From assembly GCA_003439945.1 (NCBI GenBank), contig QVRM01006790.1, positions 53,741-117,740 on the forward strand: a stretch of 64,000 bases of DNA, written 5' to 3'. Source of the stretch: Dermanyssus gallinae. Its lineage: Eukaryota > Arthropoda > Arachnida > Mesostigmata > Dermanyssidae. A program made the translations under genes and the position numbers. Of this stretch, positions 1-11,381 are shown piece after piece. The notes under the pieces are model-generated. The model had not been told where the DNA came from. It did not search any database and saw only the letters and a program-made list of their open reading frames with translations. The stretch's first letter is position 1. The number at the start of each line of letters is the position of its first letter.

Positions 1-1042
1 AACGGGTGTTCGTCCTCCCGTGCAATTCGGAGGGACCGGTTTCTCTAGTTTCGTATCGTACTCAGTTCAAGGCACGCCGAGGCCGCGTGGCAATATTAGC
101 AAATGCTGCTGTTGTCGCCGCTCGGCATCCTTAGGAGGGCTTAAAGCGCGCAGCAAATTTTACTTGAACCTTGCTCGAGAGTTTAATATTAAACACGTTT
201 TGCCTGATTATATTCATTGGCTCGTTTCGCGCGCGCGCTTTCTCTATCGCCTTTCTCTTATTTGCATCAGTTCCTCAAACGTTGCTGTTTTTTTCTCAAC
301 GTTCGTCGGAACAACGGGCATTCTGCTGTAAGCCCAGTCGCAGACCGTTCGTTCCCCATTGTGAACCCAATTGAGATGCTTGCCCCTTCTACCTCTCTAG
401 GAAAACTCGGGCCTTTATGTTTTTGTCATAGGTTAAAAAAAAACGCCTGATCCGACAACCAGAGCGCCTACTAAACTAACGAGTTTATGCTACGCCAAAG
501 CTTTGTAAGATCTAAAGATTTAAACGGCGGGTAAGGCGAACAAAGGGGTTGTTGGCGCCCTCTGAATGCCAGTGCTAGGCTTTCGCACCAAGGCGTTCGA
601 GCATACAATTGGAGCGCGTGCACGTATCGTGCGCGGAGGTAGAAACGGTTAACATTGGAGCCGCTACGAGGCAGCGAATCCTTATGCAAAGCGTGTGAAT
701 TGAAGCCGAGGTTAACTGCAAACCTGCAATGTTACCTCTTACAATTACCATCTCATTCTCAATTGCGTACGAATCTCGATAAATTAAATACAAGGCGAAG
801 AAAAATTTTTTACCCACTGTTAAGCAAAATACAGGTGTGATACAAAATAATAAAAAACGAATTACTATATATAGACATTTGAAGACAAATGTACTAAATA
901 AACCAATGGGAGAATGGAGCGCGACAAGACGATCATTAACACTACAATGTAGTTTTCTAAATACGCAGGCAAACATGGTCCACGAAGATCAACAGTCTAC
1001 ATGACAAATACTTTTATATAATATGCCAGCCATACCGTATAC

Positions 1043-1098
<56 letters not shown>

Positions 1099-2091
1099 AT
1101 ATACGCTCATCTTTCAAAAAAAGGTGAACAGTACGATACGAGATGTATGTATAACAACGCGCATTAAACTTCCGTCTTCCCGCTTTATTTACGCTCGAAT
1201 TCGGTTTTAGTTTAATTTTGCTTAACATGCTATCATTTAACATGGTTATGTTCTTTTTCCGCAATAATAGCCAATACAATTTATCTCCAGCGTTCAAGAA
1301 AAATTAAGCTATATCTATATAGATATAATTTGAAAAAATAGAAAGAACTCCATAAAGTTTTCACTTCTCTACTCTACCTATGTAACTTGGGCGTGAGAGT
1401 CTCTCTTGAACTCGCTTTATATGTTTCTCGCGGCCTTGCCTGTGTGCGCATTGTGGGTCGTCGGGCTACTTACGTACTAAGGTTGCGTTGTTCGTCGGCA
1501 AGTCAGCCCCTTATCGAAAAGGACTGATCAGTCGTTGTGCGTCATCTATAGTTTACACCGATCCGCATGATGGCCAGCGGGCAAACCGAGAGAGGCCACA
1601 TGATGGCTATGTTCAGCCAACGGCCAGTGTGTTTGTCTGTGGGTGTGCCTTGTTTCGCTTCGACGACCAGGATCGACTAGGACCAAGCGTAAAGCGAAAT
1701 AGCAGCTGAGAAAACGGAAGAAATCAAGGACAAACGAACAGCTCCACCGGAGGCAAAGTTGAACCGACATCGATCTAACTTTAGCCGCCAGAATGGCCAC
1801 CCACTCAGCTTGTTCTCTAGTTACTCGTCGCTAACAGTGACCTTTTCCCTGAAGACCAATTTGGACTTCCAATTTCAAACCGAAATCAGAGGGTCGCTTG
1901 CCAACAGTTTGCTGCATACTTCTTTGTATAATGTGAACGTGGCTAAAGTAAGACCGAGTGAGGAAGGTATGATATGGTTAAAACGAGGGTAGTGCTGGGA
2001 CACATTTAACACAGTTGTTCGCAGGGCGAATTCCGCAGCAGCCATCGTAGGAGTTTGATTTTACGACGATTCCAAGATTAGTCAGTAGGCA
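1..2091. other. No gene recognised; unique-looking DNA with one TA array
   Basis: Open frames here are short, overlap on both strands and show no known motif. A long TA run lies at 1049-1095. No tRNA fold, splice-bounded exon or transposon terminus was recognised. Confidence 0.5.
1049..1095. repeat. (TA)n microsatellite
   Basis: Uninterrupted alternating TA of about 47 bp. It is one of roughly 30 such arrays in the window. Confidence 0.95.
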
Positions 2092-2410
2092 TGTTACATA
2101 CACATAAGCTAGGTTGTCTAGGTTAGGGTAGGTTTTCGTCACACGACCCTATTTAAGACCGTCGAAAATTGTGGCGAGCTTAAGTTACAATCGAGAGCCA
2201 GAGAGTCTGAACCCAACAGACGTTGTGGAAGCGAGTGCCCCGTTTTTTGCGATGCTAGTAGACTGTGTGACCGCAGAGTGAACTGTTGCAGTTTTCAACA
2301 GCGAGTGTCTCCTTGCTGCCATACGGGTAAACTTAATAAACTCGGATCTTTAGCGAAGACAGGAAAAGACACGGAAGTGCGTTCCGCCTGCTAACTTCAT
2401 TTCCAGCATA
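2092..2410 (+). mobile_element. Possible solo LTR (weak)
   Basis: The segment begins with TGTTAC, has a TATA-like CCTATTTAAGACC at about 2149-2161, and has an AATAAA signal at about 2335 some 185 bp later. This is the spacing expected of an LTR promoter and poly(A) site. I could not find a matching target-site duplication or a clean CA end, and there is no internal gag or pol nearby. It could equally be an ordinary promoter-like stretch. Confidence 0.22.
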
Positions 2411-3198
2411 ATGCATTCCCTAATGCATTGGTTGCTGCCTTCTTTCTTGACCCGTCGTGACGCGGGTGAACGCCTCCGACTAGTCTATCAAGTAGATAGG
2501 TCACCGAACAAGACCTTTACTCGCCGTACCTAAGCAGTAATAACCGTGAACTACACTGCTACCGCTCGACGGAAAGATCCGGACCCACAATAGCAGCAGC
2601 AGCCGCAGCAGCAGCAGTGGCAACAGCAGCGAAGTCCATCATGTGCAGTGAAAAGTATCTGCCCCTCGGCCCCTTCCAAGTCCCCGTTTCGCGTAAAGAT
2701 AGCCGGCTCCGCCACATAGCTAGGCAATATCCACAAAAAAAAAGAGGCGATGAGATAGACTCATGCCAGCGTGTAAGCTGGAGAATAGCCGTTTCGTGTA
2801 TTCCCTCAGGCCGCATTGTAGACGCAGACACAGAGCAGGCGCGTAGATATCTGTGGACGAGCCGAGTATAGCCAAGGGCCAAATCTCGCTTTATTGCAGT
2901 CGCTTGCTGTAGCAGCAGCAGTAGCAGTAGCTGCAGCGTCACGACCACTGTGGATATAGAGGAAACGAGCCAGCCAGCCAGCCAGCCAGTTGGTCGTTGA
3001 GCTAAAGAGAAAGCTAAGGAGGCAGGATGAAAGAGAGTTACCTACCCAGATCAGATAGAGAAGGACAGTGAACAAAACACAGGGCGATGGAGAGAGAGCG
3101 AACGAAAGCAAGACAGCGAGGAATAAGGTTGGAAAAAAACAGAGTTTGGAATAGAGAGATACATGGCCAGATATATGTATACACAACTAGGGGGTAAA

Positions 3199-3201
<3 letters not shown>

Positions 3202-3242
<41 letters not shown>
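3202..3242. repeat. (TA)n microsatellite
   Basis: About 40 bp of TA with one interruption by C near its left end. Confidence 0.95.
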
Positions 3243-3244
<2 letters not shown>

Positions 3245-4129
3245 TGGTGAGAGAGAGCGAGAAATAGTTTAAGATAGAACGAATAGGAAGTACACGAAAA
3301 GCAGACGGTCAGAGGGCCGGCCAACGCATGCATGGGTCGTTTCACAACGACAGGTCTCTCTCGATTGCCATTCCGTCCAGTTGGCCGGACAGCTAGAGAC
3401 ACGACGAGTCGACGTGTGCGTGTGGGTGGCGTCCAATGCTAGGCCATTGAACGTTCTGTTTGGTGAGCCGAGCCTATTCAGGCCCAGTTCGCTCGGAACA
3501 CGGCTGCGTGCAGCGCCACTGTAGCATTGTGGCAGGACAATGGCAACTCGCTCGCTCGCTCACATACATACGTACATACGTACGTGAGTACATACATAGG
3601 TGCTATACCGGTGACCAGCGTCGTGGCGATAACTGACGATGACTTGTCAGTTCATTCAGATCCGGCGCGTTAACGGGGGCAATCAGGAACGCGGGGTGCG
3701 CTTTTCGCCAGGCGATGCCAGCCGCCTGCCGCAAACGGTAGGACGAACATTTACACGGAGCAACTCTGCTAACTAATTACGTGCAGTCCGTTCATAGAAG
3801 TTCTCCGTTTTGCCCTGGCTGGCCAGGTGGTAAGGTGTGTTTGTGGCCGCAGCTTCTGGCAGTCGGCGATAGACTGCACAAGGGCCAGTATGAACACCCC
3901 GCTATACGGGCATCAGGTCAAACGCAGTGGCAGTGGTGGTAGTAGCAGTTGTTCGTCGTAGTAGTAGCAAGGTCGTTTGCTCGTTCGGATTGGTTCAAGT
4001 TTTCATCGCTACTGGACTGGCCGGTTGAACACAGAGCACAGACGTGCAATTTCCGCTCCTAGAGGCAGTAATTTGATTCTTGACAAAATGGTCCAGATTT
4101 ACCAACCACATTCACCGCCTTTCATGTCT

Positions 4130-4133
<4 letters not shown>

Positions 4134-4164
<31 letters not shown>
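4134..4164. repeat. (TA)n microsatellite
   Basis: About 30 bp of alternating TA, followed by short CACATATACAC. Confidence 0.95.
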
Positions 4165-4175
<11 letters not shown>

Positions 4176-4740
4176 CATCTGTCCGCCCGAGCCTTCTTGT
4201 CCAGTAGTCCGCCAATGCTGGCTGCTTTCATCTCTCGCTCTTTTTCACTCTCAGTCAGGACAGGCGGTTGCTCATTCGCTTGACCGCCGGCCCGTGGAAT
4301 ACAATTCGAAACGTGCATCATCTTAAAGCTAATTGGCGTAAGCGCTGCCTGTGTACCTAGAATTTGTCGTCGATTTCCTTCTCACCTACTACGTACCCGC
4401 TGCACCTTGCCAGCTGTGGCCGGTCGCTCGCTCGCTCGCTTCAGATTTCATCGCACTGGTTAACAGGCTTCTCGTACTCTTTCCTTCTTTCAGCTTTAAG
4501 ACGAAAACCTTCTTCTATCTTTTCTGCCGTCCGTTTCCGCTTGCTCGGTCGCTCTCTCTCTTTCTCACTCGATCGTTGTCTGTGTCGGCACCGGCTTCGC
4601 GCGCCAAGGGGACGCGCGACGCGGTGGGCTTTGCAAGCCACAATAGGCGGATATTAGTCCGGAAATGAAATCGCGGTCACCTTTTTCGTCAGGCCTTGAA
4701 CACAGCAGGTTCTCCCGGGGCCACGAAGGAAAAACCCAAT

Positions 4741-4842
4741 GGCGACGGCGACGACGACAACAACAACGACGACGACGGCAACAACGACGACGATGACGAC
4801 GACGACAACAACAACAACAACGACGACGACGACGACTGCTAG
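4741..4842. repeat. GAC/AAC compound triplet array
   Basis: About 100 bp made almost only of GAC, AAC and GGC triplets in blocks. On the minus strand it gives a long run of GTC/GTT. The open frames across it encode arginine- and cysteine-rich low-complexity peptides and are not credible genes. Confidence 0.9.
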
Positions 4843-6292
4843 CGCGCCTCAGGCTGACTGACTGAGCACAGCCAAGTGGAACGGAGCTGACTACCGTCAA
4901 CCGTGCGGATGACGGAGGCCAATCAGTTGTCTGCCTGACATCCGCCTTTGCTTTTCTCCTCCTCCTTCTCGTCGTTGAGGAATCTTTTGAGATGCCTTTT
5001 CTCGCTCGTTGTACGATCATTACCGATAGCGTCACCTAACGCCTAGCTGTAGACCGGCTTCGTTTTGTGCTCCGCGTCACCTGCGGAAGGAGAATTATAG
5101 TAGGCAACGGTACAATATCTTACAACAACAACAACAAACCACGTACGACTACGACTTGAGACACCACTAGTCCACTTTGAACGTGTTAGGTACACTCTTG
5201 GTAAGACCTGAAAAAAAACGCGTCCACCTGTTCTGCCACCTATGACCGAGAAGAGCTTTGCTGTAAGCCGAGAGGTTCCGTGGATCACACCGGCATTGAG
5301 CGAGACTTGGTTACGTCTCGATGCCGCGGTGATCCGGAGTGTAATCTCGTGTTATAGGTAGGGCAATTCCATGCATCGATAGTGCCGGATCAGTTGACCG
5401 AGTCGAGGGCCGTGGGTGTTTGTACTGTCCGTCCAAGAGATAGGAATTGCCTAGCGAACAAAAAGCGGCCTCGATCTGCACTCGAGTAGCTAGTAGAACC
5501 CCTGGAGTAGACTGTGTATGGGCAAACGGTGGAATGGAACAACGCAGGATTTGACGAAGTAGGCAGAAAGGCCTCATCTCTTCTTTACTACTCCCATCTC
5601 TGTTTCCTTTCCTCCTTCGTCTTCGTCGTTCTTCCCCGACGCTCCCTGGCCATCGCCTTTATGGGGTGGATAAGTGGCGGGGACGTGGTATTGGTTCTGC
5701 TTCGATACACCGATACGTCACAGAGGCCCACAGAGCGAACAACCGATCACCGTACGATTTCCAATCTTGTTCATTTGCGCCCACACGGGCCGACTGCTGA
5801 CCTCCAGAACGCCCACTTGGATCCAACCAATAGGAAAGAGGTCTAGCTTAGTTCTCTCACGGATGAGACCGGCTAAACCAAAGAGGCCGTCTGTTTTTGA
5901 AGGGTCAACTTAGACGCCGAGAGAAACAAAGAGCTGCCATGATCCCTCTTACGTCATGGCTTGAAGCCATGTTAAGGCCATTCGATTACGCTGTCCATAA
6001 ACTACCGTATCAGCTAAATAATTTAGTTAGATAGAGTGCATTTTCCGTTGTATCTTGAGAATTTAGAGGGGTCCAGGCAAGCTTTGCTTCCTTATGGGTT
6101 GCCCGGCAGATGTTTCCCTTGGATGTTTGTTACATAGAAGGCTTTATTATTATTATTATTATTTTGGCCAGGTGGACCAGCCCCATCTTGGACCTAGAGC
6201 CTTGAGTCGTTAGTTTTCAGTGCGTTATGTGACACATTGTAATAACAGACAAAATGGACAAATAAATTTGCCGGCGGGCTATGTCGGTCCAA

Positions 6293-6323
6293 ATTATTAT
6301 TATTATTATTATTATTATTTTTT

Positions 6324-6359
<36 letters not shown>
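6293..6359. repeat. (ATT)n followed by poly-T and (TA)n
   Basis: ATT triplets at 6293-6319 run into a T tract and then TA at 6330-6359. Read on the minus strand this lies just downstream of the retroelement remnant at 6440-6517, so it may have grown from that element's AT-rich 3' tail. Confidence 0.85.
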
Positions 6360-6363
<4 letters not shown>

Positions 6364-6439
6364 ATTTATTAATATTGTTTAAATGTTACAATTGTGAGGT
6401 GTGAACGTGTACTCCTTGTCTTCTTCTAACTCCTAAATA

Positions 6440-6517
6440 TTATTCCATGGAACCGACAATACAGCCGGCGTTTCCTCGGCACACAGCAAGCGACAGCAGT
6501 TGCCGTAGAAACTCGCC
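6440..6517 (-). pseudogene. Retrotransposon protein C-terminal remnant, copy 1
   Basis: On the minus strand the frame from 6517 to the TAA at 6440 reads EFLRQ, LSLAV, CRGNAG and then stops. This matches the extreme C-terminal signature (xLxQRxSxAxQRGNA) that I recall from long reverse-transcriptase-type proteins of invertebrate genomes. Only about 25 codons survive, and the upstream side ends in a TTA array. The sequence after the stop (6383-6439) resembles the one after the stop of copy 3 (6943-6999), which supports a shared 3' UTR. The family identification is from memory. Confidence 0.5.
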
Positions 6518-6614
<97 letters not shown>

Positions 6615-6632
6615 TATTATTATTATTATTAT
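6518..6632. repeat. (TTA)n microsatellite, about 38 units
   Basis: 115 bp of TTA triplets with one ACT interruption near the right end. It truncates the minus-strand remnant at 6440-6517. Translated on the plus strand it gives an artefactual polytyrosine frame. Confidence 0.97.
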
Positions 6633-6701
6633 ACGACGCCTATACGCGCATCTTCTTAAGAACCACGTGGTAATGGCGTTTGGTTTCGAGTCATCTGGCG
6701 T

Positions 6702-6857
6702 TGGCGCAAGGATACATTCAAACTGACGAAGGAGCTTGGGAAGAAGCTCTTTAAGGCTACAGCGGAGCCAAGATCGTCCGCGTTCCTCCGACAGAGGGTT
6801 TCATTGGAGCTTTAGAGAGGCAACATCAAGATAATGTTGAGTGGTCAGCAACACCCG
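6702..6857 (+). pseudogene. Retrotransposon protein C-terminal remnant, copy 2
   Basis: The plus-strand frame through 6708 reads KLTKELGKKLFKAT, then EPRSSAFLRQRVSLEL, a TAG stop at 6813-6815, then RGN. The order LG(K/R), T(A/G)E, R, FLxQRxSL, RGN is the same C-terminal signature as in copies 1 and 3, but on the opposite strand. The in-frame stop falls where a glutamine codon would be expected, so it is a dead copy. An AT-rich stretch with TAA triplets at about 6915-6930 is the likely tail. Confidence 0.5.
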
Positions 6858-6999
6858 AGCAATAACAATGATGTTATATAATTAATATATTAGTAATTGT
6901 GATACATGTACATACTAATAATAATAAACCCCTATTTCCAAAAAAAAATTACAGTTGTGAGGTCTGAATGTCTTTTTGCAAATCTTTTAAATAATTATT

Positions 7000-7206
7000 T
7001 TACTCTATGGCGCCTGAAATAGATGCCGCGTTTCCTCTCCGAATGGCCAAAAACAACGCCTGCCTCAAAGATTGACCCTCTCTTTGGTCGCTCGTGACCT
7101 CCTGGATTCGCCTACTTCAATATTTGAAAAATATTTCGGTTTCCTTGCTGATTGGTCCCAATGGCGCCATGGCAATAGGCACAAAAATATATCTTGTTTC
7201 CAGGTA
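7000..7206 (-). pseudogene. Retrotransposon protein C-terminal remnant, copy 3
   Basis: The minus-strand frame ending at the TAA at 7000-7002 reads YIFVPIAMAPLGP near 7190, an in-frame stop in FFKY*SRRI, then EVTSDQRE and LFLAIRRGNAASISG before the terminal stop. This is the longest of three copies and shows the most conserved part of the family (VPxAxxxLGP, TxDxRE, LAIxRGNAAS). An AAT array at about 7207-7222 interrupts it upstream. After the stop lies a CCTCACAACTGTAA segment also found, with changes, after copy 1. The original element was a non-LTR-type retrotransposon, which I infer from recalled relatives. Confidence 0.55.
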
Positions 7207-7222
7207 TTATTATTATTATTAT

Positions 7223-8646
7223 TTGAGCATATTTGCATATGATCGGCGTCACATATATTTCTAGAAATAGGAGGAGAGTAGGAGGCAATAGTCCGTCCTG
7301 ACTTACTGGGCATTATTTACCACAGACCTCCGGACTATGATCAAAACGACATAATGGCAACTCGTTCAACCTCTTTTGAGCTAACGTTATTTCGTCGACA
7401 AAAACGTGAAGCAAAACCGTTTGCTCGACGTTAACGTTTTTGGTTCGATCGTGTTACCCCTAGTGTAGCAAGGAAATTCCTATGAATACCAACCATCCAG
7501 CGGGGCTACGAGGTATGCGCGCACAGTGTTAAGGCGCATGGCTATGCGTGGGCATGTGTGGGCATTCGTGTGTGTTTGTGTCTTTACGTGTATTGGACGA
7601 AGCAGCATTCACTCGGCAGCATTCACTTGGCTGTATACACAACAAGCATGTGGCAATGGCGGATTGCCTGCGGAAACGGTTCTTCGTTGCTGCCTCTTTG
7701 CATAACCCTATAAAATACATTTCGTCCTCACACTCGGCGGCAAACCCCGGCGTGCGCACAGTTCATTGGGGCCCCTCCGATAGCGACGTACCCCCCCCCC
7801 TCCCCCGCCCCGCCCCGCCGCCGAAAGGTCTGATTTATTGAACGGTCGGGCGCCAGACGGCAGCGAAATCTCGAACGGTCTTCATCGGCCACCGACGTAT
7901 CGGTGGCCTTCACCACTGTTGCCGTCGGCGTTGTTGTTGTTGTTGTTGTTGTTGTTGTTGATGTTGTGGTTGTTGTTGTGTTCGTTGGCTGAATTTATTT
8001 CGTTTTTCCTGTTTATAACGCTTTGGCGCTTGCTCTCCGCCGCTTGCTACACTAACACTGCGTGAGTCGGCGGCCGCTATGTGCGTCCAGCAGGGCTGGC
8101 AGCTTCGTTTTACTACTACTAGTTTGCTACTCCGGCCTTCTGCACAGGCGGCTGCACGGCCAACTAGACTGTATATATAGATCTACTTATGACGTTGTGT
8201 TCCCACCAGTAGTGCCAACACCATTAATCTACTGCTAATATGTATTTGTTGTAGACGCTTCCGCCGCCATTTCCTGGCCGCCGCTTCTGGCTCGGTTCCA
8301 ATGTTGCCTCTGACTCTCGGTTGACGCAGCGCTGCACGGCGCCGCCTACCGCTACCAGGACTTGGCCGGCTCTTGGTCGAGGCCTCTCTCGACTAGACCT
8401 TTCTTCGTTCTCTCCTGCTTCTTTTTGGCGTCTCCTCTCCTCTTTGCTCTCGTCGGGGATTAAAAGTGATCGCGCCGCATCTAGTGTGTAACAACAACGT
8501 ACACATATCACAACCAACCGCCGTTTTCGTCTATCACGACCGGTCGATCTAAAGCGACGTCAGTCCGTGGCGACGAGCAAGCGGTGTTGCGCGCATCGGC
8601 ATACAAAGCTTTTTTTCGTTGCTTTGTTGTATCGTCATTGGCCTGG
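7223..8646. other. No gene recognised; GTT array and poly-C tract
   Basis: It holds a C-rich tract at 7789-7822 and a (GTT)n array at about 7926-7980. Short open frames translate these repeats or have no recognisable domain. Confidence 0.45.
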
Positions 8647-8772
8647 CTCGAGACAGCCTACATACAGCTCGAGACAGCCTACATACAGCTCGAGACAGCC
8701 TACATACAGCTGGAGACAGCCTACATACAGCTGGAGACAGCCTACATACAGCTCGAGACAGCCTACATACAG
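8647..8772. repeat. 21-bp minisatellite, six tandem copies
   Basis: Six head-to-tail copies of a 21-bp unit start at 8647, 8668, 8689, 8710, 8731 and 8752. Each begins CTCGAGACAG or CTGGAGACAG and ends CTACATACAG. Copies 4 and 5 carry G instead of C at position 3; otherwise they are identical. A partial seventh unit (CTCGCGAC) starts at 8773. Because 21 is a multiple of three, several overlapping frames stay open and give heptad-repeat peptides; nothing shows that any is translated. Confidence 0.97.
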
Positions 8773-10170
8773 CTCGCGACGCTCGGCGCAGCGCCGCGAC
8801 GAAGTGTCCACTCAGCGACAGCGTGTTCGCTTGTCGTTGCCGACTGGAGAGCCGAGCACATTACTGCCGAAGCTACTTCCGGCCGCCGAGGGCAGCGCAG
8901 TTCCTAAGCAAGTTCCCTCGCTTTGGCTTGTTCCCCCATCGAACAACAGCAGCCTCCTTCTTGGCCAATCTAGACGGCCGTACTGTGATTCGCTGCTTCC
9001 CTTTTGCCCATCGTATGCCCACCGCGTTCCTGGTGCTCTTCGGTCCTGGCTGTGGTCCCCCAGCCCAGCTACCCGGTGCCGCGGATACACACGCGAACGC
9101 ACAACAGGCAATTCCCGTCCTCCTGTCCGGTTGCGCGTTTACTCTCGACGCGAAGGCGTGGACAGCTTACTTAGGAAAGCCGGAGACGAACGGAGATACT
9201 TTGGGTTGCCGGGGCGGGCCTGAGGCCAATGTTATTAGCTTTGAAACTCGCCGAAGAGATATTCGCCGCCCATCTATAGTGTGTGCTCCCGGAATGCATG
9301 TGTTCTAGCATCATATCTCCTCAGACAGAGCGAAGGGAGAGAAGCATTTCTTCCTAATGCCTTCTGCGAAAGCACCTCTGTATACATACAGCCTCACAAA
9401 CACACTCCAATATATATACGCGTGTATGTGTGTACAGCTGCAGTGCCTTACAGCGGGCGCTGAGTTTGCTCGCAGGACACTGAAGATATTGTTGTTGCTG
9501 TTGGTTGGTAGGAGGCCAGCGTCATCAACGGTCCTCAATGCACTCCGCTACTCGGCACCGGCTTTCAGTGCCACCATTGGTCGGGCTAGGGGTGCAGAGG
9601 GAAGAGTAGTGTAGCCTCGTCTATTTATCGTCACTGGGACCTTTGCCATCTTATTACGACGGTTCTCCCTAAGGAGGCTCATTTGGAAGGAGGCTATTGT
9701 CTCACAATGATCCTCTTCTCTTCCACGGCGGGACAAATGGCTTCTCGTTTCTAATACCCTAGGTTTTGATCGAGAAAAAATGATGACGCCTAGCGGGAAG
9801 GCAATACAAAAACTAGTGCAAAAATCAAGCGGATTATTTGTATCTGCCAGAAAGTAATGTCTAGCGCACTAGCTAAGGCAGTGTTTGCGTCGATCGTGGG
9901 GAATGTAAAGCGTATCCTGCTTTTCGAGAAAAATGCATATGCTTTTTGAATTGAGGGCTTTACTGCTGAACTTCATTGTCAAGATGCGAGGTCAAAGAGA
10001 CTATGCGTTTGCTTCTGCAATTAAGCTTATAGCATTCAGTGCACGTGTTCAGTTCTCACAATTAAACCATACTGGATATATTTATTCGCGCTCCATTCTA
10101 AGGTTTATACTTTCGCGCTCTAGTGTTCTCGCAAACTAAACTTTTACAACACAACAAAAACAAAGTCGTC

Positions 10171-10194
10171 TATATATATATATATATATATATA
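10171..10194. repeat. (TA)n microsatellite
   Basis: 24 bp of alternating TA. Confidence 0.95.
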
Positions 10195-11289
10195 ATTTTG
10201 TTAAAACGGACTGACTATAATTTAATATGGATCGCAAATTTATTGTTGACATATACCTCATTGTTATACATACACATAGTACGTGATGTCATAAATAGTG
10301 AGAAACAGAAAGCCAAAAAAGGGAACTTTTTATATAGTAATCTAGGGAACTGTGTATTACTTTTTTTTTCACATATACTAACATTGCATGACCATTACCA
10401 ACTACATATATAATCAAATGATTTCTACGAAGGTGCCCGAGACTCCAAATGGGTCTTAATGTTACGCATATAAGTGTTGGCCCAACATGCGTTGGAATCG
10501 GCATTCTAGATAGGGCTTGGCCATACGACTCTTAGGCCACCCAGGCCGCTCCATCACGATGAAAAGAGGCCTCCAGCGGATGGGTGGGAGGATGTCTTGG
10601 CAGCCCTTAGCCTAGGGCGGTACGCCCCGCCGTGAACGGTCGAAGCTTGCAACGCATGACGCAGGTCATTTAACAAAGAGCACGGCCCGACCCTGAGCCA
10701 AATTGAGAGAATAAATTCGTTGTCGGTGGCAGCATTCTGTCGACGTCGTCACGGTAGAACGCTAGGGCGACACCGACGGCCGTAACGGCAACGCTGGCGA
10801 ATAAAGCCACGAGCTCTACAGGGGAGCCCCACAGTAGAAGGAGAGCATGCGGGGGAGTTGTGTTTGGGGGAAGGGGAGGGGATGGAATGGGGGGGACACG
10901 AAGGAAATATGAGAATGTATGGCCTCTGACGAAACCTGGCCATTTTCTACGGGCCTTGTTTCCTCTGTCGCTATTCGTCCCGTTTGCCCGCCCGTGACTG
11001 CTTGGCTGGGCGCTTGCCACACGCCTAAGTCCTGTGGGGCAGGCGGGGGCGACGAGGAGGCGGGGGCATGAGCCCCCTAACTCTTCGCGAAAGGTAGTTC
11101 AGCACACTCCTGAGAACCTCCCTATGAGGAAGAAGAAGAAGAGAAAGAGAACGAAGAGAAGGAGAAGGGGCGGCAGTGGTAGCTGTACCGCCGTATCTCC
11201 ACGACCAACTCAGGCCCCCACTAACCCTAATTTGCTTTTTCCTCCATTTTATTTCTCTCGCTGGGTCTCGTTTGGCTCTCGTCCCAACG

Positions 11290-11381
11290 CCCCCCCCCCC
11301 CCCCGACTGTGACCCACATCCCAAGCCTGCCCTTTACCCTACCCCTCCCCACTTTCGCTGCTACCCCCCCCCCCCCCCCCC
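11290..11381. repeat. Two poly-C tracts in a C-rich segment
   Basis: A run of 15 C at 11290-11304 and one of 18 C at 11364-11381 lie in a strongly C-rich stretch on the plus strand. Similar tracts of 9-14 C occur at 7791, 14242, 28578, 47248, 51362, 58969 and 59583. Confidence 0.95.

Larger units (their letters stand above)
2411..6060. other. No gene recognised; low-complexity and microsatellite-rich
   Basis: The stretch contains CAG-type runs (2590-2640), GA-rich DNA (3000-3280), a CTCG run and a CATA/CGTA run (about 3545-3600), TA arrays and a GAC/AAC triplet array (4741-4842). Open frames are short and mainly translate repeats. From 5050 to 6060 the sequence looks unique but shows no motif. 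Confidence 0.45.

Noticed and set aside
2108..2136. Words resembling the arthropod telomere repeat TTAGG
   Set aside because: Only a few imperfect units; far too short for a telomeric or subtelomeric tract.
4565..5035. 156-codon minus-strand frame
   Set aside because: Its centre is the GAC/AAC triplet array read backwards, giving arginine and cysteine runs.
6447..6659. Polytyrosine frame
   Set aside because: It is only the TTA microsatellite read in one frame.
8647..8772. CRISPR-like array
   Set aside because: Units are directly adjacent with no spacers, in an animal-type genome; this is a minisatellite.
8567..9308. Overlapping frames of 218, 107 and 229 codons
   Set aside because: They are held open by the 21-bp minisatellite in three phases at once. 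At most one could be real and none shows a domain.
9899..9920. GGAATGTAAAG, like the start of miR-1
   Set aside because: No complementary arm lies nearby to form a precursor hairpin.
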